NCBI RefSeq assembly: GCF_014633365.1 | Contig: NC_068343.1 | Span: 31,961,307-32,025,306 of the forward strand | DNA length: 64,000 bases | Direction: 5' to 3' | From: Diospyros lotus | Taxonomy: Eukaryota > Streptophyta > Magnoliopsida > Ericales > Ebenaceae | Part shown: one piece after another, positions 10,998-22,105 of the stretch | How positions within the stretch are numbered: position 1 is the first letter of the stretch | Layout: every line of letters begins with the position of its first letter | Position numbers and translations under genes: made by a program | The notes under the pieces: model-generated | Told to the model about the DNA's origin: nothing | What the model saw: the letters and a program-made list of their open reading frames with translations, nothing else | Databases searched by the model: none

Positions 10998-12873
10998 CTA
11001 GGTTTCTTTTTCTTCGGACTCCTCTGATTCGTTTGCTGGGGCTTGGGAGGATGATGCTCGGCTGAGCTCGGCGATCACATCCTCCATGGACCTGATAGGA
11101 GCAAAACTGAGGTCGGGATAGGCTCTTTGCACCTCTTCCGTGCAGCGAGTGAAACCTCTCTTCCATACCCCTTGCAGCTCATGCCTAATAAATCCTCTCA
11201 CCTCAGGGAGTTGGGTGGGGTTGGCATACTTCTCTTCAATCTCCCGGTTGTGCTCCCGAGTCCGTCCTAACTCTTCCTCCAGGGCATGGTGGCTAATCTC
11301 GAGCCCCTGAAAGCGTCCCTCAAGCTCCTCGTTTCGTTGATGTTGAGCCCTCAGATCCTCGTCCCGCTGCTCGATGGTTCTATGGCAGTCGGCAAGGGCA
11401 TTATCCATCTCCAACATCTTTTGTGAATTTCTCGTCATTCGCCTTTGGAGCTCGTTATGAGCGACAATACTCTGTTCAAATAGCACAAAGTTAGAATATA
11501 GGGGACGAGAGTTCTCTATATTAAAAGTCCGAAGGGCTAACCTGAACCAAGCCCTGGCCGTAGCAAGACTCCAAGGTCTCCGAAGTCAGGTCGGCGGCCC
11601 CCTCCATGTCTGCCCGAGTGGGAAGGCCCTGAATAAGCTGAGTCGCCACCCAAGCCTCGCTGCTGTGGTCTGTTTCATGGACATTCCAGTTGGGTCGGTG
11701 AAGAGCCCTGGCGGGAATAGGCGCCTCTTCTTCAAGCAGGTCAGAGAGGGGCTCGGTGCCCTGAGAGCCTCCTGTCTCGGTGTGGGGCAGAGAAGAGCAG
11801 GACCCGGATGCTTTTGATTTCTTGTGCCGAGGTGGGAGCCTGGAGTCTCGAGTATGCCTCTTGGCATTCTTCCGGGCCCGTTTGGCCTCTTCAGCAGCCT
11901 GTTTGTCGGTCCCCCACAGCTCCGCATCATCGATCATCTTGGCTGCAAAGCAAAATAAGATCAAATGTCAGAATAAGGAAGCAAGCAGAAATTAGAAACA
12001 AGAAGCGGAGCGAGAGAACGAAAAAAATCAACCTAAGGGAGTGTCGGCTGCTGGGTAGGGGTATCGACATAGACCCCCAAGAAACAGGGTTTGTTCGTTA
12101 ATCAACCTGGCGGTACTGACGTGCTCCAAACCCATCAAAAGCTCGGCGTCCCTCCTCTCTAAAGGGGTCATTTCACGAGGGAAATTCTTACGGGAAGGCC
12201 GACGCCAGGCAGTGGGCACACCCATAGTAGCGGAGCCGGATCCCATAAAAAAATATCGATTTTTCCAACCTTTTAAGGAGGACGGGGTGTCTACGAGAAA
12301 CTTACAGCCAGGGTATGCCATGAAAGAATAGCGAAACTCGGACTTATCAACACATACAAGGTGAAATAATTTTAAAAAGAGTTTAGCTTTGGGGACAATA
12401 CCTCTCCCTCGACAACATATAACGAAAGATACTAAGTTCCTCCACCCGTTGGGCACTAGTTGAGAAGGAGATAATCCTACGAGTCGAAAGATCTCGGCAA
12501 GGGTGCTTTCGAAAGGGAACCGACACCCTGCTTCAAGAGAGGTTTCATAGATGGTTAAAGCCCCCGGAGGGGATTGATGGGCTCTAAGGTTGGAGGGAGT
12601 AGAATACCAATAGCCTGTAATGGGGAGATGATATTTTCGGGCGAGTCCGAAGACCTCATCCTCGGACAAGGAAGAATAGGCAGGGGTTAGGTCATCAGGG
12701 AGACCGTTATGGTGGAGCTCTAACTCTGTGTCGGTATCATTATCAAAAGATAGGGCATGAGGACGAGGTCGAGAGGTCCCAGCGTCTCCTATTTGCCTAC
12801 CAGACTAGGAAGAGGAGCTAGAGGAGCTGGAAGAGTCCGAACTATTCCCATCTGAGTTGCTAGAAGAAGCCAT
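10998..12873 (-). pseudogene. Antisense extra gene of Tat element 1 (gypsy-associated domain plus coiled coil)
   Basis: Gene on the strand opposite gag-pol. Proposed exons, read leftwards: 12873-12033, 11942-11542 and 11471-10998. Both introns have GT..AG ends and keep the frame (phase 1, then phase 0), giving 571 codons plus stop. The start MASSSNSDG leads into a poly-Ser tract with one premature TAG at 12807-12805. Residues from about 70 to 270 (EDEVFGLARKYHLP..., PPGALTIYE) resemble the putative gypsy-type transposon domain (PF04195-like). The middle is basic, with an RARKNAKR stretch. The last exon is a Glu/Arg/Gln-rich coiled coil ending ESEESEEKET. Function is unknown; extra ORFs of this sort are known in Tat elements. 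With a single stop it is better kept than gag. Confidence 0.75.
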
Positions 12874-13590
12874 GGAGATTGACTTACCAAAGCAACGTGA
12901 CATGGGAAGAGAGACAAGAAAAAGCCACAAAAAATAAGAGAAGAGAGGCAAAGGAATACCGGCTGACGAGAAGATTTCCAAAGATGGAAGAAAAGCACAC
13001 GAGAGAACCCTTAAGAGGGAGCCGGTCCGTCCCTTGATGAACTTGAAGGCACCACTTAGAATCTCTCGAGCCCCGTGAGAATCCTGCACACAAAAAAAAA
13101 AAAGGGATAAGAGAAAAAGAGGTCTCAAAGTCGAGACCAAGGGCCTCTCAAAAAAAAAAAAAAGGGACAGGGAGTCCCTCGCGCGGCCGAGGCGCGAGAA
13201 CTCGGCCAGCGCGGCCTCGGCCCGCGCGGCCTCGGCCCGCGCGCTGGCAAGCCGCGCGCCCGCGGGGGGCCGAGGCCGCGTTGCGCCCGCGCGGTCGAGG
13301 CGCACGAGCTCAACCGGCGCCCGCGGGCAAGCCGCGCGGCCTCAACCCGCGCAACCTACTCCAAACGTGGCCGAGACCTCTGGTCTCGGCCACGCAAATG
13401 AGAAAGTTTTTTTTTAAAAGAAAAAAAAAACTGAAATGAAAAAGCAGATAAATAAATAAAATAAAAATAAATAAAAAATAAAAAGAAGAGGAGGATGAAA
13501 GATCTCTTACCTTCTCACTACACCTCCAAGTATGTTTCCACTCCAATAGTGTTTGTGAGGAGGGGACCATCCCCACCCCCTTTTTATAGA
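12874..13590 (-). promoter_or_regulatory. Putative promoter and 5' leader of the antisense gene
   Basis: On the minus strand a TATA box, TCTATAAAAAGG, lies at about 13588-13577. Downstream, GAAGGTAAGAG near 13511 could be a donor and the pyrimidine-rich TTGTGTGCAG near 13084 an acceptor, suggesting a 5' UTR intron of about 0.4 kb. That intron would hold the GC-rich block 13165-13350. Promoter use is inferred from sequence only. Confidence 0.45.
13165..13350. repeat. GC/CpG-dense block with GCGCGGCCTCGGCC repeats
   Basis: About 185 bp made almost wholly of C and G, with repeated CGCGCGGCCTCGGCC and CAAGCCGCGCG words, flanked on both sides by A or T runs. It is sharply different in composition from everything around it. 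Open frames through it are low complexity and not taken as coding. Confidence 0.85.
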
Positions 13591-13764
13591 ATTCTTGGAG
13601 GGCCATGGGGAGTGGGGACGGGATGTTTAGTTGGGAAGCGAGCCAACAAAACCAATAATAGAGCTCTTTAATCTTATTCATTTATCTTTTTTGTAAAATC
13701 TCTTTTTTCAGGAAAATTGAGAAGACTACTCCTTCAGCTGCCCGAGCTCCTCTCCCTCGCAGCT

Positions 13765-13784
13765 CAAGGAGTTGGGGGGGCAAG
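13765..13784 (+). other. Polypurine tract, Tat element 1
   Basis: The purine-rich run AAGGAGTTGGGGGGGCAAG abuts the 3' LTR. The same sequence, reversed, abuts the corresponding LTR of Tat element 2 (36666-36689). It primes plus-strand DNA synthesis. Confidence 0.85.
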
Positions 13785-14181
13785 TGATGAGGGAATATTT
13801 TACTAAGGGCAAAAATACTATACTACCCTTGGAGATCTCCAATGTGGTGCCGCCACGTGCCGGCCCCGAGAAGTGCCGCGTGTCACCTATATCTTCATCA
13901 TTCATCTCATATTTGATTTTGATCAAAGTTGACCCAGTCAACCGAGATTCTCTCCAACGTCCGGTTCAAGACTTATCTTATCTCTTCAATGTGTGCTTTA
14001 CCCATCTTTAAATAGATATCGACTTCTACAGGTATGGATCATCTGACTACTGTGTGATTTTTCCATTTTGGGCATATTTCTTCTACTGACTTGAGCGTCG
14101 GAGTTCTCCCGGGGGATTACAGCCCCTCCCCTGCAGGTACTTGGTTCGAGGCAGACCTCGGTGATCGGTCCAGTATCATCA
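13785..14181 (+). repeat. 3' LTR of Tat element 1
   Basis: TGATGAGGGAATA...CAGTATCATCA, 397 bp, followed by the CTTTT target duplication at 14182-14186. Differences from the 5' LTR are mostly transitions (for example CCACGTG against CCATGTG). Confidence 0.93.
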
Positions 14182-15233
14182 CTTTTGATAATCTCAACTT
14201 ACTTTCAAAAAGATCAAAATGAGGATTTGTTAAAGTTTTCTATATTTTCAAAAGGATAGTCGACTATGTGTTTCATTTTGTTGACTATACCTTAGAATAG
14301 TCGACTATGTATAAGGATAGTCGACTATGCTGATTTGATCTGTCGACTATTTAAGACTTCTGTCAACTATTTTTTCATCTATCGACTATCAAGTAAGGAT
14401 AGTCGACTATGGCTTTTCATCTGTCGACTATTTTTGTTCATAAAATTCAAAATTCTCTTCACTTTTTTGCAATAGTCGACTGTGCATATGTATCTGTCGA
14501 CTATGAGATTTTTGTGTTAGAAGATAGTCGACTATGCCTTTTTGTCTGTCAACTATGTCTTATTTTATTTGTAAAAATAGTCAACTATGCATTTTTTTCT
14601 GTCGACTATATCTTTTACAGAAAGCTTCCAACGGCTAGTTTTTCAACTCCAACGGTCACAAACGGCTACATTTCTCTTCAATCTTTTGGGAAGCCTATAA
14701 ATACAAGTCATGGATGATCAAAAGAAGACTAGTGGATGGGAACGAGTTGATCTAAAGAGTTCAAATCATTTTTACTCGAGCTTATAATATTTGCGCTTTC
14801 ATTGTTGTATTTTTTTCTCCAAGGCTTCGTTGTTTTATCATTGTAAATTTATTATTAAGTCTTGTTTTCATTGTGAGAGAATTTATAGCTAAGAGTGTTA
14901 ACTCTTAGCTTCTCTCTTTACATTTGTATCATTCTTGTTTTTCATAACTTGTGTAGCTAGAGGGCCTACTTGTGTAAGTAGGAGATCTTAGTGAATTGGT
15001 TTAAAATCCTTAATAGGAGTTAAGGTAGTGGATTAGGCTTGATTTAAGCCGAACCACTATAAATCCTTTGTCTCATTTATTCTTCTTACTTTACATTTTT
15101 CATTTTATATGTTCTATGTTTTAAATCACTAAAACCTCAATTGGGTCAAAAAGTTTTTAAATTCTATCAAAATTTTTAAAATATCCAATTCACTCCCCTC
15201 TTTGTGTGTGCCATAGCACCTCCCGTTCTAACA
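14182..15233 (+). mobile_element. SIRE-like LTR copy C, 3' part
   Basis: Continues the LTR interrupted by Tat element 1. The order matches copies A and B: palindrome array, CAACGGCTA stretch, GCTAGAGGGCC, GCCGAACCACTATAAATCC, C-rich stretch and terminal CCCGTTCTAACA. It is clearly diverged from copies A and B, so it is an independent family member. After 15233 comes AT-rich DNA like that beside copies A and B. Confidence 0.8.
14256..14609. repeat. Palindrome array in LTR copy C
   Basis: About 15 copies of ATAGTCGACTAT or (T)GTCGACTAT in 354 bp. Spacing and number differ from copies A and B although the motif is kept. Some copies show G-to-A changes (GTCAACTAT). Confidence 0.9.
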
Positions 15234-15434
15234 AACTTAAAGTATTAATTAAGTCATAAAAAATCGTCCATATTTTTTAATGTTTTCATTATTTTCAATG
15301 TTTTGTTATAATTGCATAAATTAAATTTCAATAGTATAAATCAAAATCTATATTTTCAATATTATTGCACACGCCAAAAAATTGCCTTTAGTTTTTTTTT
15401 TTTTTTTAAGAAGTAATATTCCTTCTAGTTAAAA
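15234..15434. other. AT-rich spacer
   Basis: No gene. The start (CTTAAAGTATTAATTAAGTC) resembles the AT-rich unit at 24540-24560. A run of T lies at about 15393-15408. Confidence 0.5.
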
Positions 15435-15954
15435 ATGTGTTATATATTGAATCCCTCTGAAAACGTATTATGCAATTTTCAGATTCTAGATTATTCGATT
15501 TTCGCACATAGATTGCTCTATTATCTGATGTTAAAAATTGAAAAGTGTGTATCAGGACACAAGGTCTTCATTCCAAAGATATCATTGGCTTTATCGAATT
15601 CAAGATTGTCGTTCAAGTTTCAGAGAAGACAATTTTTTTTTTATTGTATTCTATGCTATGACCATCAACAAAAGTCAGGGACAATCATTATTGCGTGTAG
15701 GATTTTATTTGAAAAGGAAAATGCTATTGGTACACCTTTGTGTACACCTTGGGCTACATAAAGGTGTACCAATGACAAAAAAGTCTCTCATGAGGCGTGT
15801 GAGGCGCATGTGAGGCGAATGATATTTTGGTCATAATACCCCTTTATGTACCCCAAGATGTACAAAAGTGATGTACATCTAGCATGATTCATTTAAAAAA
15901 CCAGTGTTCAGTCATGGTCAGTTATATGTACTTGTATCAAGAGTTACAAGCCGA
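15435..15954 (+). pseudogene. Helitron Pif1-like helicase, C-terminal remnant
   Basis: Pif1-family helicase domain of a rolling-circle transposon. In one frame GHKVFIPKISLAL and SFKFQRRQF are read. After a frameshift near 15640 the conserved AMTINKSQGQSL (about 15657-15692) follows. After the MITE, the bases around 15901-15954 read VFSHGQLYV and SRVTSR, and the reading continues beyond the LTR at 18710 with an ILICD-like stretch. Frameshifts, stops and two insertions make it dead. Confidence 0.8.
15721..15885. mobile_element. Foldback MITE, family M1 copy 1
   Basis: The ends are inverted copies of about 50 bp: ATGCTATTGGTACACC... on the left and ...GATGTACATCTAGCAT on the right. The inner part of the left arm also holds an 11-bp hairpin (GGTACACCTTT/AAAGGTGTACC). 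It interrupts the Helitron helicase. A related copy is at 25921-26145. Confidence 0.7.
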
Positions 15955-15959
15955 ACTGG

Positions 15960-18704
15960 TGTAACGCCCCATTTTCTCAGGCGCGTTATAAATTGGGACA
16001 ATTCCGGGACAATAAATTTTTTTTCTTTCAAATGCTAAAGCTAAACCACATCATACCTCGAATCCGTCCCAGAATTCCCAATCATTTTTCTCGTAAGAGA
16101 ATCACTATACACATCAAATGCGGAAGCAAAGATCGAAACCTGATATCTTAACATTAATCATAAATAAATTCTTACATTTTCAACATTCCTCAAAACGTTC
16201 AAGATCTAAAGTAGCAGAACTAAAATACAAGGGCTACGTTACATACATTTCATTTCTCATGCACTTAGCTAAGTGTCATTTCATGCCTCATTTATCTTCG
16301 TATTTGCTACAATCTCCACCTAGAACATTTGAATATTCCAGGGGCAAATCCCAAGTTAGATGATGAATCATCTAAGTAAGGGTATAGAAAACATATTTTG
16401 TGTATGAATGTAATGTCTTTCATCGTAGGTGTCAACTGCACTCCTCATGCTACCTACCATTTTAGCAGCCCCCTTCTTTCGAAGTCGAGGTGTATGGGTG
16501 CACCCTTGGTAAGGCAGCGGTGCCAGTTCGTACTCTCTACGACCTCATATGCGAGTGATCAATGATATCAACGTGTATTTATGCATTTCATAGTCATGTC
16601 ATGTATGCAGTCTACGTGATGGATTCATATCAAGACATGTCAATATGAAGAAAACATTTTCGAGGAAACATAAACCACTTACTAACCAAGCATTTTCTGT
16701 AAAACTAATTTTAATTGGGGACTACCACTTACCTTCTCAAGCTTATCGAGCTACCTCGATATCCGCGCCCCGCCTCGATTTGCGTGCCAACCTCAAAATT
16801 TGCACGAGTCACTTCAACTTAAGCCTCAAAGTATCCTATTCACCATAATTATTTAAATAAACATTAAAACCTATTTTTCCATAATTTCTGGCATTTTCTA
16901 TAATTTTCTCTCTATTTCTTCATATTTTCCTCAATAATTCCAAATTAAATATTTCTAAAAATATTTTCTCAAATACTTCACTACGATAATTCATAAAATA
17001 ATATTCTGAAATTTTTGAAATTTTCTAGGAAATTTTACTTACCTTAACTCAGCATCTCCGATTTCCTCGATATGCGTGCCCTATCCTTGAAACGCGTGCT
17101 CAGACAATTTTCTTTACCAAAATCTTCAGAATAATAATAAATCACCAAATCCTATTTTTCAGGATTTTTCTATAATTTTTCCCATCATTTTCCTATTTTC
17201 TTTTCTTTTCTTTCTTTTTTCTTCTTTTCTTTTCTTTTTCTTTTTCTTTTTTTTTCCTCTTCTACTATTCATCATCTCCTTCCTCTGTCTGCGCGCGCGA
17301 ACCAGCCTTCTTTCTCTTCTTTTTTATTTTATTTTATTTTTTTTCTTCTCTTCTTCTTCTTCTTCTTCTTCTTCTCTTTCCCTTCTTCCTACCTTCTTCT
17401 TCTTCTTCTTCTTCTCCTTCCTTTTTCTGTTTCAGCCTTGCACACTCGAACCGCCATGCCCACCGCTGCCCGCGTGCTCCCGGTTTGCCGTCACCCTCGC
17501 CATCGCCCGTCGCGACTGCCCTCGCCGCACATCGCGGCCACCACCGGTGGTCTTCCTCGCGGCCACCTGCAGCCCCGCGTCCAGCCCCTGCTCGCGGCCC
17601 AGCTTGGTGAGCTCGCGGCCATGGCTGCCATGGCCGCGAGTTTGCCTCTTCCAGTCGCCTCTCGGCCTCATTGCCGTCACCGGTCCCCTCCGCACCGCAC
17701 CTTGCTGCCTCGACCCCCCCTGATTGCATCGCTTGCAGTCGCTGCTACCTGTTTCGTCTGCTATGGCCGACTTCGGCTACTGGAAAATGGCCATTGCTTC
17801 AGGCCATCTCTCTCTCTCTCGCCATCTTTCTCTCTCTCTCAACCCCCACTTTCTGCAACACACATTTCATTTCTTCTTGATGCTTCTCAATTGGCCAAGA
17901 TTGCTGCCAATTTATAGGCAGTGGCTCCACGCAAGACCCATTTATATATACATATATATATTACTGCTGTATACTTGCCCACCACGCTTGCTAGAAAAAT
18001 CTCCACAAATCTAGCTGCTGCTTTCGCAAATCTCGCTGCTAATCTCTTCCAATTTACACAAATCGCGGATGGCTGATTTACAGGGCATGGGGGAAGGTCG
18101 GGTGGGATTTACAGAGAATGCGCATACTTGTATATATATAATTATATATTGCTTTAAATTATATAAAAATTGCATCATTACTTTAAAAATTTATACATTA
18201 AACTCCAAATTGTATCCCTATTACACTAGTGCAATTCCCTAATTGCAACTACGGTCTTTAAACCTCAAATTAATTTGCATTACAATACTGAAAATCCACA
18301 ATTAATAATCCAATTTTTAGCTGAAAATGATGATTTCGCTCCAGTGTCCTTACCGGGCTGTCGTTTCCTCCTAAAACCACTGAAGGGTTGTTTGTTATGC
18401 AAAACCGGAGCTCCTCTAGGGTTCCGTTGATTTTTCGGGAGTCTCCTACAACGATTCGATTTTTCAGCCTAAATGGCAGCTGTATTTTAGCTGTACCGAA
18501 AACTGTTCCTACTCCAATTTCTTTTGCCACCATAAATCTTAACTCGGAACGTTCGTCGAGACCATATAATTTTCTTTAGGCAATTTCACTCCGAGACATT
18601 TCCTGTAGTTGATTCGGTACTTGAAATTGCTATAAAATCTATTTTTCGATACTCTAAACTTATTAAAATTACATGGCAGTCTTATCTAAACATGGGGTAT
18701 TACA
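15960..18704 (-). mobile_element. Tekay/Del-like solo LTR (2745 bp)
   Basis: TGTAACGCCCC...GGGGTATTACA with a perfect TSD ACTGG at 15955-15959 and 18705-18709. The ends are typical of Tekay/Del gypsy LTRs read on the minus strand. It is internally homologous to 19494-22084 but diverged. It contains a (CTT)n tract at about 17345-17415, a GC-rich segment at 17440-17650 and AT microsatellites near 17942 and 18130. No internal protein region adjoins it. Open frames at 17334-17917 overlap on both strands in low-complexity DNA and are rejected as genes. Confidence 0.85.
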
Positions 18705-18923
18705 ACTGGTTTAAGGATACTAATATGTGATAAGGAATGAGAACAAACAAACTCAACTACAAACGTTCTATTCAAATAAGTTTTTAAAAATTTATAATAT
18801 TTAATCTTATTATAAATTTCATTTCTTATGATATGTATAATTTAATAAAACTGAATTGTGGTGTTTTCAATATTTATTGAAAGTTCATATATTTTTTATG
18901 TCTCCGTTTGTGAATTTATTTTT

Positions 18924-18949
18924 CGTGCATCGCACGGGTAAAGAACTAG
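18924..18949 (+). other. Helitron 3' terminus
   Basis: The hairpin CGTGCATCGCACG, nine bases, then CTAG and a following T agree with the canonical plant Helitron 3' end (stem-loop about 10 bp before CTRR, insertion before T). Confidence 0.85.
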
Positions 18950-19493
18950 TAATAAATAGAAATAAAATTTCCCCCCAAAACTTGCATTAATGATTTGCAT
19001 TTAGTATTTTTTGCATTAATAATTTACATTTTGTAATTTGCATTAATAATTTAAATCTTTCAATTGTTTTGAAATAATATGTACCAATCTTTATATATAT
19101 AAAAGTAGGATAGTCTTGAAAAAAGAAATTTCCCCCTAAAACTTGTATTAATGATTTGCAATTAATACTTATTGCATTAATCATTTTGTAATTTACATTA
19201 ATAATTTAAATCTTTCAATTACTTTGAAATAATAAATAGAAATAAAATTTCCCCCAAAACTTGCATTAATGATTTGCATTTAGTACTTATTGCATTAATA
19301 ATTTATATTTTGTAATTTGCATTAATAATTTAAATCTTTCAATTGTTTTGAAATAATATGTACTAATTATTGTAAAATTAATCATAAATTTTAAATACAC
19401 GACCTTTTCAATGCTAATCATGGATTTCCTAATACATTATTATGTGAATATTAAATATTTAATTAATCCATCAAATCAATCAAAAATAAATAC
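18950..19493. repeat. AT-rich units with Helitron-5'-like TC end
   Basis: No gene. Two to three copies of a unit with AAACTTGCATTAATGATTTG and TTAATAATTTAAATCTTTCA are present. TCTTTATATATATAAAAG starts at 19088 and resembles Helitron 5' ends. The same units border copies A and B. Confidence 0.6.
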
Positions 19494-22084
19494 TATAACG
19501 CCCTCTCTTTCTGGGCGCGTTATAATTTAGGACAATTCTGAGACAATAAATGTTTTCTTTTAAACACTAAAGCTAAACCACATCATACCTCGAATCGGTC
19601 CCAGAACTTTCAATCATTTTTTCTCGAAAGAGAATCACTATACACATCAAATGCGGAAGTAATGATCGAAACCTGATATCTTAACATTAATCATAAATAA
19701 ATTTTTATATCTTTAACATTTCTCAAAACTTTCAGAATCTAAAGTAACAGAACTTAAATACATAGGTTACATAACATACATTTCATTCTTCATGCACCAT
19801 GCTAAGTGCCATTTCATGTCTCGTTTATCCTCGAATCTGCTACAATCTCTACCTGGAACGTTTGAATATTCTAGGGGCAAAACCCAAGTTAGATGATTAA
19901 TCATCTAAGTAAGGGTATAATGCTATATCATGTGTGTATGCAATGTCTTACCTCGTAGGTGTCAACTGCACCCCTCATGCTACCTACCATTTTTGCGGCC
20001 CCCTTTTTCGAAACCGAGGTATATGGGTGCACCCTTGGTAAAGTAGCGGTGCCAGTTCGTACTCCCTACGGCCTCAAATGCGAGTGATCAATGATATCAA
20101 CGTGTATTTATGCATTTCATAGTCACGTCATGTATGCAGTCTACGTGATGGATACATATCAAGGCATGTCAATATGATGAAAATATTTTTGAGGAACATA
20201 AATCACTTACAACCCAACCATTTTCCATAAAACTAACTTTAATTGGGGAGTACCACTTACCTTCTCAAACTTATCGGGCTACTTCGATATTCGTGCATTG
20301 CCTCGATTTGTGTGCCAACTTCAAAATTTGCACAAGTCTCTTCAACTTCAGCCTCAAAGTATCATAATCATCATAATTATTTAAATAAATATCAAAACCT
20401 ATTTTTTCATAATTTTTGGCATTTTCTTTAATTTTCTTTCTATTTCTTCCTAATTTTCCTCAATAAATCCAAACTAAATATTTCTAAAATATTTTCTCAA
20501 ATATTCTTCTACGACAATTCATAAAATAATATTCTTAAATTTCTGAAATTTTCTAAGAAATTTTACTTACCTTGACTTAGTCTTTCTGACTTTCTCGGTA
20601 TGCGTGTCATCTCCTTGAAATGCGTGCCCGAGCCATTTTCGTCGCCAAAATCTTTGGGATATTAATAAATATCAAAATCCTATTTTTTGGGAATTTTCTG
20701 AAATTTTTTCCTATTTCTTTCTTCTTTTCTTTTCTTTTTTTTTTGTTTTTCTTTCTTCCCTTCTCCTTCCTCCCTTCTCCTTCCTACCCGCGACCTGCAA
20801 CTTCCCGCGCCCAGTGCCTGCGGCCGCCGCCGGTTCGCTGCCCAGCCGCCGCAAGCTTGCGTCCATTTTGGCCGCCTTCGGCCTCACCGGCCGGCCTCCA
20901 CGAGCTCCCTTGCTCACTTGCCTTCATTTTCCGTGCATTTGCAGCCATCACCGCGCCACCGCACTGCTGCTCCGATGCCCCATCTGTTCTTCGCGATGCT
21001 TCCATGGCCACGACCATGGCTGTTCCAACTCATTACCATGGCCTAATTCGGCCCCCTTCTCTCTCTTCAACTCGTATTGCCCTCGACCCTCATTTGCTTT
21101 CTATCTCTCTCTCTCTCCCTCACTGCCTTCATCTCGGTCGAAGCTCCCATGGCTCATTACCATTTCCTTCTTCTCCCATTTCCCTGCCATTTTCTTCTCC
21201 AAAGCCTTCTATTTATAGCCAAATGAAGCTTGGCCTTACTCTAGCAACTTGGTGTGCAAAATCTTCCAAGCTTGCAGAGGCGCGAGATTTGTGTGGCAGG
21301 GGTTGCATTTACAGAGGCATGGGTTGCATTTACTGCCCTGCGCGTACACATATATATGTATTACACATCATATTAATTGTAATCCCTCAAATTCAGCTAA
21401 CTTCTCCTCAAATCTAGCTGCTACTCCCTTAAATATCGCTGCCACTCTCTTTCCAATTTGCAGAGAAATTTCGGCCAAGAAGATGGCTTCACGCCCCTGC
21501 TGCTATGAACATTTCATATATATATATATATATATGTATAATTATATATTACACTAATATTTATAAGAAATTATACCATTAAATTTCAATTTTCATCTTA
21601 TATCACTCGGGCAACTTCGTAATTTCAATTATACCCTCGAACACTGAATTAAATTGCATTTTAGTACTAAAAAGGCAAAATTAATAATCCAAGATTTACT
21701 CGATAAAGACGATTCTGCCCTAATGTCCTCACTGGGTTGTTGTTTCATCCCGAAACCACTGAAGGGTTGCTCATTATGTAAAACTGGAGCCCCCCTAGGG
21801 TTCCGTTGATTTTTCAGGAACCTCCTACAACGATTCAGTTTTTCAGCCTAAATGACAGTTGTATTTTAGCTGTACCGAAAACTGTTTCTGATCTGATTTC
21901 TTTCGCCATCATAAATCTTATCTCGGAACGCTCGTCGAGACCATATAATTTTCTTTTAGACAATTTCACTCCGAGGCATTCCCTGCAGTTGATTCGATAC
22001 CTGAAATTGCTATAAAATTAATTTTTTGGTGTTCTAAATTCATCGAAAATATGTGGCAACTTTATATGAATATGGGGTATTACA
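19494..22084 (-). mobile_element. Tekay/Del-like solo LTR (2591 bp), copy B
   Basis: Starts TATAACGCCC (TG mutated to TA) and ends GGGGTATTACA, with a perfect TSD AATAC at 19489-19493 and 22085-22089. Its last 1852 bp are repeated at 1-1852. The left part resembles 15960-16700. It was inserted in the AT-rich unit (AATCAAAAATAAATAC|TATTT), which recurs uninterrupted at about 4265-4283. Confidence 0.88.
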
Positions 22085-22105
22085 AATACTATTTACGAGG
22101 AATAT

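Larger units (their letters stand above)
4459..14181 (+). mobile_element. Complete, decayed Tat-type Ty3/gypsy retrotransposon 1
   Basis: The 9723-bp element has LTRs of 396 and 397 bp with TG...CA ends, a PBS, gag, PR-RT-RNH-aRNH-IN, an antisense extra gene, a polypurine tract and TSD CTTTT (4454-4458 and 14182-14186). A second, archaeal-type RNase H after the RT RNase H, with integrase downstream, is characteristic of the Tat lineage. LTR differences counted by eye are about a dozen in 397 bp. gag and pol carry several frameshifts and stops, so it cannot encode its own proteins. Confidence 0.93.
15435..18949 (+). mobile_element. Helitron 3' portion, interrupted by a MITE and a solo LTR
   Basis: The Helitron is recognised from the helicase C-terminus (15435-15954, continued at 18710) and a textbook 3' end: hairpin CGTGC-ATC-GCACG at 18924-18936, then CTAG at 18946-18949 followed by T. 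Removing the MITE (15721-15885) and the LTR (15960-18704 with its TSD) restores helicase sequence across both junctions. The 5' part with the Rep domain is missing. Confidence 0.8.

Noticed and set aside
17334..17917. Frames of 131, 159 and 87 codons on both strands
   Set aside because: They arise from a CTT repeat and a GC-rich leader in a solo LTR, with Arg/Glu or Pro/Ser low-complexity products.
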